The notes beneath the pieces were generated by a model. That model worked only from the letters and a program-made list of their open reading frames with translations, made no database searches and was not told the DNA's origin. Made by a program: the position numbers and the translations under genes. Below, piece by piece: positions 23,001-35,000 of a DNA stretch of 64,000 bases; position 1 is the first letter of the stretch, and the number at the start of each line of letters is the position of its first letter. Source of the stretch: Bolinopsis microptera (lineage: Eukaryota; Ctenophora; Tentaculata; Lobata; Bolinopsidae); assembly GCF_026151205.1 (NCBI RefSeq), contig NC_087081.1:16418837-16482836 (forward strand), given 5' to 3'.

Positions 23001-26000
23001 ATTAACATCAAAAAACCTGCTTGTTTTAGAGGATCTTTTTCATTAAGGATATCAAATAATTACAATGACTGAGTCCACAACTGCAAAACTTCTTACTTTA
23101 TAGTAGACGATATTCTCTAAGTCTATGTCTGTTTCTGATTTGAGATCAGCAAAGAACTTCTGATTAAAGAGCGCAGCTACACCACTAATTTCTTCAATCT
23201 TAGCTTCATCTTCACTTTTCTTGTTCTTGAAGTTCGCCGTAATACCTACAATAATAATTTATATATAATATACATACTATACATTATATACATTATACAT
23301 TATACATTACACCACTTCTTTCTTAACATTAGAGAAAGTTTAAAATATTTCGATCAACTTATTATAAGATTTTTCCGGCGTTCCAAAGTTAGAAGAAGTA
23401 TGTTAATTTGAAAGGACATATACTCCCTGCTACTGGAGTGAAAGCAATATCTAAATAATGATAAACTCAGTGAAACTGATAAACTTCAGCTGTTTAACTA
23501 AAGGTCGTACTTCTAAGTAAATCAGTTAAATAGCTAAAGCAATGTACCTAAAGGTCGTACTTCTAAGTAAATCAGTTAATTAAATAGCTGAAGCAATGTA
23601 CCTATAGCTAGTTTAGCTCGAAACTCTTTTCTCTGGAATCCAGGAATAGAATTTCGTTTCCCGTCAGCTCCCACTAGAACCTGTCATAAAATAGTCGTCA
23701 TTTCTCAAGCTTTCTAAAAGAAATTAGCAAAGGATCTATAGTAGTATAAGTATAGTACCCCAATAGTATTCCTACAGCAAGATTCTAAGATATCCTGCGA
23801 TTAAATTGAACTATTGTTGTTATTCGAAGCGTATCATTTTATTCTATGACGCCTTCGCTTAAAATCCTTTACACAATACATAAAAAGAGATACAGACAGT
23901 GTACAAAGGGACTGGTTACCGAAGGGTACAAAGGGATATTACTAAAACTGGTTACCGAGCCCAGTAAGTTTGATTTAAGTACTAGAAGTACTAGAAGTAC
24001 TAGAAGTACTAAGTATGTAGCATGTAGTATGTAGTATGTAGTATGTAGTATGTAGTATGTAGTATTTTCACGGTTTTTTATTTACTCTACAGTGTAAACT
24101 TTTGAAACTGTCAATAGTTGAATGCAATATATAAATTTAGGGAAATTTACCAGCGTAAAATCTACGCTTGTAAATGTACATTTACGCTGTAGATACAGAG
24201 AACCCTACTATGGGACAAATAGCATGGCCCTCCGACAATTCTGTAGCACTTATTCGTTATCAAGCACAATCTTCAGTTTCTGACTCTAAGCACTGAGTAC
24301 ACATTTTCTGTAGACTTTCAAAGCTTTCTTGAGGCTTTTCAGGACCGAATGTATGTCTACATAATATATTCTTATTTTTCCAGTGTGCTTACTTGAGCTT
24401 TACATGATCTCAGATGAACATTTCTTAGAATTCGAACATACCTATATACATACTATACAATAATAATCTCTACTATAATTCAGAGAATTCTTTCTGCTGT
24501 ACGACCGCCCACGTGCAAATTAGACGAGAAATAGGAAGTTGCATAGTAACCATGGTAACGAGGGTTATTACACGCACGTGCACGTGCAATGATTGTTTTA
24601 ACGACATTTTGATCGGTTTTAAAATTAAGGATTAAAATTAGTTTGTCCTCTATAAGTATAAAGGCAGTTACACATAATGCAAATATCTCAAAACATTGAA
24701 CACCATAATGAGAGATATGAAGGGCCAGTTGGTAGATCACCGACCGGCTATAAGCCGGCTACTAACCGGCTATAAGCCGGCTTATAGCCGGCTACAATTT
24801 TTATAGCCGGTTAGTAGCCGCTTACATTTGTTGTTGAGCGACGGCTATTAGCCGGTTATAAGCCTGCTATTAGCCGTTTTGGTATTAAAAAGTTAAAAGT
24901 GGTTATAAGCCGGCTATAAGGCGGCTATAAGCCGGTTATAAGATATTAACTCAACTACATCGTACTGAACGATAGTCAGGAGCCGGCTATAAGAAATTCA
25001 GTGAAAACGGCTATTAGCCGGTTATAAGCCGGCTATTAGCCGTTTAGGTATCGAAAGTGGTTATAAGCCGGCTATAAGCCGGTTATAAGATACCTATTAA
25101 CTCAGTTCAGTACGATGAAGTTTAGTTAATATCTTATAGCCGGCTTATAGCCGGCTTATAACCACTTTCGATACCTAAACGGCTAATAGCCGGCTTATAA
25201 CCGGCTAATAGCCGTTTTCGCTGAATTTCTTATAGCCGGCTCCTGACTATCGTTCAGTACGATGAAGTTGAGTTAATATCTTATAACCGGCTTATAACCA
25301 CTTTCGATACCTAAACGGCTAATAGCCGGCTTATAACCGGCTAATAGCCGTCGCTCAACAACAAATGTAAGCGGCTACTAACCGGCTATAAGCCGGCTTA
25401 TAGCCGGCTATAAAAATTGTAGCCGGCTATAAGCCGGTTTATAGCCGGCTTATAACCGGCTTATAGCCGGTCGGTGATCTACCAATTTCCCATATGAAGG
25501 AACTATCTTACTTATAATTCAGATAATTATTTTTGTTTGTACACTGTACAATGTACGACCGCCCACGTGCAAATTAGGTAATCAAATAGAAGTTGCATAG
25601 TAACCATAGTAACGAGGGTTGTTACACGCACGTGCACGTGCAAAGATTGGCGAACGGCATTTTCTATTGGTTTTGTTACGTTGTGTTTAGTGCGAGCAAC
25701 ATTTTAATCGGCTGTATCTTCGGTGGGGATGAATACTTTTTGACGCGATTAAAACTGACTGCCAAAGAATACTATTAGGTTCCTCCCTGTGACCACGGGT
25801 TTTCTAGTCTCTACTATAATTCAGAGAATTCTTTCTGCTGTACGACCGCCCACGTGCAAATTAGACGAGAAATAGGAAGTTGCATAGTAACCATGGTAAC
25901 GAGGGTTATTACACGCACGTGCACGTGCAATGATTGTTTTAACGACATTTTGATCGGTTTTGTCGATATTACGCTGTGTTTAGTACGAACAACATTTTAA

Positions 26001-29000
26001 TTGGATTTATCTTCGGTTGTGTAGGATATTTTTTGACGCGATTTAAACTTACTAACAAAAAATACTATTAGCGTCCTCCCTGTGACCACGGGTTTTCTAG
26101 TCTCTACTATAATTCAAAGAATTATTTCTGTATGTACGTTTGTACGACCGCCCACGTGCAAATTAGACGAGAAATAGGAATTTAGGTAACAACCAAAACG
26201 TTCCATAGCAACGGTGTTTTAATGCACACATGCACGTGCAAAGATTGTTTAAACGTCATTTTGACGGTTTTGTGGTAATTACGTTGTGTTTAAAGTGTTT
26301 TATATTTAAATCGGCTGTATTTTCGGTTGGGATGGATATTTTTTGATGCGATTAACAATTTCTTTCAAAGAATACTACTAGCTTCGTCCCTGTTACCACG
26401 GGCTTTCTAGTTTATTATAATATACATACTATACATTATACATACTATATACATACATTATTTGATACACATGTTTGTTAGTCGTTAACCGTTATGGTCC
26501 AAATCTTGCTAATAGTAATCTGGCTGAGTTGGGAATTGTCACTTCATTATTTAGGCTTTGAAAAAGTTTCTACTCAAATTAAAACGCGATTTCAACCTTG
26601 TATTGATTGCAGGAACGGTTAGAGAGGTGTTAGGTTGATAACTACTGCCGAAACTAAAATTATACGATCGTCTGGATCTACACTACCTGTCAAGCGATGG
26701 GATCGCTGTTCCGTGGTTAGTTTAAACGTTCCATAGTTTGGATTTTGTTTGTTGTTGTTGTAATTAGGATTTTAACACTTTCGCATGCTCAATAATTGAC
26801 GAATTTATTTGCAGTTTTTTAATTAGTTAAAGAATCGAAGCAGATGTTACAAAACATGATTCGAATATCAAATAAAGTGTCATATTATAATCAGATAGCC
26901 CTTTCTTAACATTTGGTAACTACTACTATTACTGTAACTAATCATAAATATAATAAATATAAACATAACAAATACTTTAATTTACCAGAACAGTTACAAG
27001 TCGTTGAGCCACGATGCATTTGTAACTGCACCCCCTCCCTGGTGTGAATAACTCACCACATTCCAATGATTACAAAACAGTTTATTCATCCTAACTTTTC
27101 GCTTGTAGCGAAGTCTCTTATAAGCCGCGTTGTTGTAATCATCTGCATCGCTCTGGACTGGATGCTCATTCAAAACGCGGAATTTAGGACACCAAACCAC
27201 TTTCTTACCGGCTGCTTTCAGCCTCAAGAACAAATCTTGATGCTCGTTGACCTTCAGTTCTAAGCTCCAGCCACCCACCTCGAGGATGTCTTTTGTCTTT
27301 GCTATAAAACTGTTACTGGTCAGATCACACCTTACACACTCCGGGAAGAAAGGTAAGCCTTGATTAGCTTTCTTGCAGGTTCCATGGTAATGAAGTAGAA
27401 CTGGTTCCCCTTTCTTGCCATACCCAAATTCTAGGAACGAAGGCCAGGATGTGGAGTCTGTCCTCCCGCCAACTAACGTCAAGTCAGTAGTGTCCAGCAA
27501 TTCCGTCATTTTAGCTGCGTCCCACGATTCTGTAACCACGTTATCGTCGTCCATGTTAACAAAGTATTTTGTGGTAACCATTTTAACTCCGATCATTCTA
27601 CCCTCGCTTATACCAAGATCTTTCTTATCTGATACAATATATCTTATATTAGGAAACTTGGCAAGTTGAGCCATTAGTTCAGGAGGATGAGGCATGGGTC
27701 CATCGTCGATAACAATCATTGGAAGGTCTTGGTTGAGTCTCTTTCGTATTGATTCAGCAAGCCTCATAACCAAGACAGGCCTCCTAGCTGTCTTGACTAC
27801 TACAGTTAAACTTTGAGACAAGTTCTTACATCTGTTAACTTCAGATTCGGGTAGAAGTTTAGCCATTGGTGGTCTATGGTTGGCGCGACAGGCTGTCAAA
27901 TTGCAGGACGTTTCGTCAGTTAGAGGCAGCATAAGTGCCGCTCTGTCGCGGAGAAATTCAGTCTCATTTAAAAGTGCAACGTCAGATGAGGAATGGCTAC
28001 ATTCTGTCAGAGCCACTGGCACCCCTAATACCAGGTGGTTATTGTTAGGAGCAAGACACCTTATATGGGCATTACGTGATACATCACGTATCTCACTGCC
28101 AGTGGAGTTGTCTTCTCTGAGTTTGTTATCCACTAATGTTAGCTGGATACCATTATTGCAGTCCACTAACCCCAGAACACCAGAGTTTCTAATACCCACA
28201 CAGAGGATGTTATCTTCGGGTCTCAGCATCCCGTTGTAGAAAAAGAAGGCCTGTTTGGCTGTAGGGTCGCAAAATGATACGGTGAGAGAATCATCCTGGG
28301 AGAGGCCAACGCACCTGCCAACAACAACAAACTGAATGCGATACAAATTGTTTGTGGGATTGTAGGATTCAAGAGAGGTTCCACTATCTAATATTCCCTC
28401 CGAAAGATTTGAGTCAAATGACGCGTTTCCACTTGCAGTCAAGAAGCTTGCCTGATTAGCCTGGAGTTCTTGCTCTTGAAATGTCTGGCTATAGTCTGTC
28501 TCAAACCAAACGTGTGCGACATTAGGCGCCTTGTCTTGGATAGAGGTTTTCAGGTTCACTCCGACAAACAGCAACATGAGCGACACAGTGGTTACTAATA
28601 AAATGGTCTTGAGTTTTGAAGGATCCACCATAACCAGTTAATAAATCAAATCTCCGGCAACTGTACTTGAAGAGAAATAGAAAGAAATAAATAATACTCA
28701 GAGTAATAGTTGGTGATTACCAACTAAAAGTACTAAGAAAGGAACCACGCACATGCACTTTTGTGTACCATCTTTTGAAGAGGTTCAGTTTCTAGGATGT
28801 TATCACAGTATATTTTAAATTATATGGGGAATAACCACTACTGGCCGTTCTACCTCATGGTATTGTGTTAAAAATCAATAGTTCCCGCAGTCAGACAACT
28901 AATGAGTATTTTATAAATGAGTAAATGGTATTGTGTTATGCTGGTGATATTTTGTCAACTAGATAGCTGTTATCATTAAGAGGGGGGGGGGGGTTCACCC

Positions 29001-32000
29001 TGATTTTTTTGTGAAATTTGATTTGGAGATAGCAATTGACCAACAAACTAGGGCCGGTGACATGCTCAAAACCCAGATTTTAGGTGCTCTACTTGTAGCT
29101 AGTGATCTGCACAGCACATGAAATGTTTAAAGTATCTCCAGAGGTTCTTAGTTGTCGGGGATATGTAATGATTGGTTCTTAGTTGTCGGAGCTGATTGCA
29201 TTTCCCAAGCTAGCATTTTAATTAGTTAACTGGGTAAAATTGAAAGGTTCTTAGTTGTCCGTCAGCCATTTTAGGTGCTCTACTTGTAGCTAGTGATCTA
29301 CTGAACTTGTATATGAATTTTAATCAAGATTGGACAAAAAATGTCTGATTTATGAGCCAAAAACCATATGCCCATATTCGGGCATACGCAAAATTTGATC
29401 GATTTTGGCCCATAAATTGGTCAAATATCAATGTTTTTGAATGAAACTAACTTTATAAAAGCAAGCCTAAACTACACATTCTCTATGATTATCAGCTATC
29501 TACCTAATTGCGGATTCTGTGTTCAAATAATCGCAAAAAATGACCAAAATCGCCCATATCTCAGTTTGCGCTTTTGCGATAGTCGCCAAAAACAGCTGAC
29601 TGACCAATCTTACTTATAATTCAGAGAATTCCCTTTGTACACTGTACAATGTACGTTTGTACGACCGCCCACGTGCAAATCAGACGAAAAATATGAACTT
29701 GCGTAGTAACCATGGTAACGAGGGTTATTACACGCATGTGCACGTGCAGTGATTGTTTTAACGTCATTTTGATCGGTTTTGTTGATATTACGCTGTGTTT
29801 AGTACGAACAACATTTTAATTGGCTGTATCTTTGGTTGTGTAGGATATTTTTTGACGCGATTTAAACTTACTAACAAAAAAATACTATTAGCTTCCTCCC
29901 TGAGACCACGGGTTTTCTAGTATCTTACTTATAATTCAGAGAATTATTTTTGTTGTCTGTACACTGTACGACCGCCCACGTGCAAATAAGGTAAAAAGCA
30001 AAAGCTTGCGAAGTGACCATGGTAACGAGAGTTGTTACACGCACGTGCACGTGCAATGATTGTTAAAACGGCATTTTTATCGGATTTGGTGATATTACGT
30101 TGTGTTTAGTGCGAGCAACATTTTAATCGGCTGTATCTTCGGTTGTGTAGGATATTTTTGACGCGATTTAAAATTTCTAACAAAAAATACTATAAGATTC
30201 CTCCCTGTGACCACGGGTTTTCTAGTTACTTATAATTCAGAGAATTCTTTTTGTTTGTACAATGTACGTTTGTAATTGAACAATAGTTTCAATGTTATTT
30301 AAATGTTATAAATTAATTCAATATAATACAATATCACAGAATCAAATCTAAAGCATAGTCAAATTTCCGATAGCTTTAAGGAAATCCATAGGGTTGCTGT
30401 AGTTGTCGTAATCATCTACAATTCTCTGAAGTTGTCGATCATAACGGATCCATTTGGGTGCACGTGGCTCAGGTAGTTCCCGCCCGTCTCTCTTGGTTTT
30501 CTTCACGTCTGTAAGGGCTTGTTCTGCTTTAAGGCAATCAAGGAACTTCCAAATTGTGGGCTTCGAGCAGGACAGCATTGAATGGAATCCGTGATGCCAA
30601 CCTTCTGCGATGTTGGATGAGCGAGGAATCCTCATCTGTGCAGCTTCGTGTTGATTCCACATGTGGGGAGCGAAGTTAGGATTGGTGGTTGATGTCCCGA
30701 ATCCCGATCCAAGTGTTTTCGTAGTATGAAGCAATCTCAGCCATGTCTATAGGAAGGAGGGGCTTCAGGTGTCTCCAGATTCGAGGGACGTCAGTCTCCG
30801 GTACGTAGGCAATCGCTCCAGTCATCGCGAAGAAATCCCGAACAGGAGAGTTTGGAGTCAGGTACTCCTCCCAGATGTTGGTCTGCTTAACATGATTCAG
30901 GAGGGCTTTCTTGTAGTGGAAGTTACATCCTCGTCTGGTAGTGGAGGGCCACACGGAAGCAACTGCGTTGTGAATGGCGAGCTCGTAGTCCATGAGGATG
31001 GATTGTGGTTGGTAGCCCCCAGAAGCCCAGGTGTCTATCTCCTCGAACAGGTTGCGGTAGAGGGTCGTCGTTTTTCCAGGAAGGAGTCCATAGAAGAGGG
31101 GGAGGTGCCAGCCGTCAGTGAAGAGGCCATGGACTGTGAAGAGCTGATGGAAGAGATTAGGTGCGGATTTGAAGGTGCGGGCTCTGCAACCCTTTCGGAA
31201 ATCCGAACATTTCCAATAGGACGTGTCGTCTCTTCGCTTGTCGAAGACGTATCTGAAGCCATTTAGGACAGGGTTGTCCGAGCCTTGTTTGCGTCCAGGG
31301 ATAAACTGAAAATTGGTTGCCATTGTGGATTGCGATAAGTGATCTCCATACTGCTGTCCTATATGTACTCATGTCCTGTGATGTGATCGACAGCTTGTTA
31401 GGGTACGGCTAGCACGATCCTGTTCTCAACTAGTCAATCACGTATCGATGGATCAGATCTTAAGCGATCACATCAGCTTTAGAACGTCACGAGATTACCT
31501 GTGAGCTTGTGAAATACGAATGTGAACCGAAATTACAATATGATCCAAATTTCGGACAGATGTCGCCAAAAACGACTCCTGTCCGACAGCGACATCTGTC
31601 CGAAATCCCTAATTCAGCTTTCGGACAGATGTCGCTGTCGGACAGATGTCGCCCAATCTAACGAGGGTTAATACACGCACGTGCAAAGATTGGCGAACGG
31701 CATTTTTATCGGTTTTGTTGATATTACGTTGTGCTTCAGTTTTGTGCGAGCAACATTTTAATCGGCTGTATCTTCGGTGGGGATGAATACTTTTTGACAC
31801 GATTAAAACTGACTGCCAAAGAATACTATTACTCTATTACTCTATTAGGTTCCTCCCTGTGACCACGGGTTTTCTAGTCTATATTATAATTCAGAGAATT
31901 CCCTTTGTACAATGTACGTTTGTACGACCGCCCACGCGCAAATTAGACAAGAAATGGGAAGTTGCGTAGTTACCATAGTAACTGGGGTTGTTACACGAAT

Positions 32001-35000
32001 GTGCACGTGCAAAGATTGGGGAACGGCATTTTTCATCGGTTTTGTTGATATTACGTTGTGTTTAGTGCGAGCATCATTTAAATCGGTTGTACCTTCGGTT
32101 GTGATGGATATTTTTTGATACGATAAAAACTGACTATCAAAGAATACTATTAGCTTCCCCCCTGTGACTACGGGTTTTCTAGTCTCTACTATAATTCAGA
32201 GAATTCCCTTTGTACGTTTGTACGACCGCCCACGTGCAAATAGATAAGAAATAGGTAGTTGCATAGTAACCATAGTAACGACGGTTGAAACGCGCACATG
32301 CACGTGCAATGATTGTTTTAACGTCATTTTAATCGGTTTTGTTGATATTACGCTGTGTTTAGTACGAGCAACATTTTATTTGGCTGTATCTTCGGTGGGG
32401 ATGAATACTTTTTGACACGATTAAAACTGAATTCCAAAGAATACTATTAGCTTCCTCCCTGTGACCACGGGTTTTCTAGTCTATTAATAAATTACCTTCG
32501 AGTTGAAGGTCCCAGTTTAGAACCGGGACAATGGACGGTTCGCCATTTATTTATGGGCCAAAATCGATCAAATTTTGCGTATGCCCGAATATGGGCATAT
32601 GGTTTTTGGCTCATAACTCAGGCATTTTTTTCCAATCTTGATTAAAATTCATATACAAGTTCAGTAGATCACTAGCTACAAGTAGAGCACCTAAAATGGC
32701 TGACGGACAACTAAGAACCTGTCAATCTTACCTAGTTAACTCATTAAAATGCTAGCTTGGGAAATGCAATCAGCTCCGACAACTAAGAACCAATCATTAC
32801 ATATCCCCGACAACTAAGAACCTCTGGAGATACTTTAAACATTTCATGTGCTGTGCAGATCCGGACGCCGTGGCTCTACTGCGTTGTACCATCCGACAGG
32901 CAACGTTACGCAACTGATTAAGGAAGGTTAAAAAACACTAAAAGTGTTAGCAAAACTACAGATGCGCAGAAATGTTTCATTGCTTGAGAGGATTAAGTTG
33001 ATAGGAAGATAGGAGTAAACAAATTTGAATCGCCAAGTCGAAGTAATTTATAACTAAGAAAACTGTGAGATGAGTTTTCTTTCTAGGCGGGGATTCAGCC
33101 GTTTTTGAGTAGGTACGTAACAGCTGCATTACAATAGTCCTCGCTCGTTCATTTGCCCTGAATGTCTCAATTGTTTAATCTTCCAGCTCTCAAACTTTTG
33201 AAGTTTAGACTGTCCCTCATTACATCGGAACCAATATAATGGATATATTTCTTTGGTGCACAATAGTGGTGGTATGTCAACAAACTCCTCCCCAGTAGCA
33301 CTATAGTACTCCGTGCAATTAGTCATGATGCGATGAGGGAACATCGAGACTGAAAACACAAAGACGTGAAACTTATTAAGAGACTAGACCGGTGCCAAAC
33401 TTTGAAATTGTTGTTTTCTTGAAAACCGATAAGCTTTGAAGGAGAGCTAAGTTTGAGCTAGAATATGAAACAATTGCACTGCCACACGTGAAATGTTCAT
33501 CTGATGAGGGGGGTAGTAAACTGACCACAGCTATAACAAACCATGTATGAGTATAATTAAACCAAATCATTAATAAAGTAATAATAGGGAGCCGACATCG
33601 TATTCTAACTAGCTAACCCAACTGTAACCGTCCAAAAGCAGTCGAATAATCAATAAGCAGATCCAATCACGGTGAATAAGGTATCGCAGTGGCTGATACG
33701 AGAACGGTTCTCGTCGAGAACCGGCCCCTTTCGAACCTGGATCACGTCCGTCATGTGAACACATGCAGAGAGGTCGAACACTTCTTAATATTATACTTCA
33801 TAATTCACAGCTACTTACTAAACTGTCATGTGAACCCTATCCAGGTTCTTGATTGTCCGGCTGTTAGGATGGCTAGAATATGGATCACATCACAAATGAC
33901 ACGTCACTGATTGGGCCATGTGATGTGATACCTGCGGGAGCCTGAATGAGCGGTTCTTAGTTGTCGGTCACCGCCTAAAATCTGGGTTTTGAGCATGTTA
34001 AGGTGATTTGGCATAATTGGGACCAAAAATAGGCGTCAGTGGCGTAACTTAGGGCCCCGCAGACCCCGCTGCGGGGGGGGGGGGGGGGGGCGCGCCGTAT
34101 AAGGGGGGCGCAATTTTCCTGAATTTTAGGCCCTTTCACTGAAAAAACGCCTTGTTTGTGTATTTCCCTGCCCAATTTAGCGTTCGGTCGACGCGAAAAA
34201 AATTTTTGGGGTACCCTTTTTTGCTTCAGGGGGCGCAAAAAGCTGTAGGGCCAGGGGGGCGAGAAAAAAAGTACCCGACCTTTTTTTTTTTTTAAATTTT
34301 TTTTAGGGTCACAAAAAATTTAAGGGGGGCGCTTTTCGTCACTGAGCGGGGGAGCGCCAAAAGGCAAAGTTACGCCACTGATGGGCGTGGCTGTCCGGTG
34401 GGCACCCGGAGTCCGGAACCCCCTCAAAAGTTCGGTCACCCTAGTTTGTTGGTCAATTTCTATCTCCAAATCAAATTTCACAAAAAAATCAGGGTGAACC
34501 CCCCCTCCCTTAATGATATAACAGTTATCTAATTGACAAAATATCACCAGCATAACACAATACCATGAGGTAGAACGGACAGTATAGTGGTCACACTTCC
34601 CCTTATAATTTAAAATACTGTGGTAATATCCTAGAAACTGAACCTCTTCAAAAGATGGTACATAAAAGTGCATGTGGTTACTTTCTTAGTACTTTTAGTT
34701 GGTAATCACCATCTATTACTCTGAGTATCATTTATTTGGAAATAATTTTCGCAGGATTGTAATTAAATCAATTTGGTGAGAGAACACTTTTCGTACAAAC
34801 TTTGTAGAAACATTCTTTTCAAAAGCAGCTTCCCCTAACAGGTGGTTGGCAGTAACACTGCCACTGATTACATAGCTTTCTCCAATCGACTGGGATGATC
34901 ACATCAACACTGATCCTAAACTTGTCTCCTCATGTCAGTCTACTGTTAACCCATTAGGGACGATAGGGTCGTTTTTATGACCCACCTTTTCTATTTGGTT

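Noticed and set aside
30769-31266. 165-codon plus frame opposite the MULE
   Set aside because: Antisense shadow of the recognised transposase relic.
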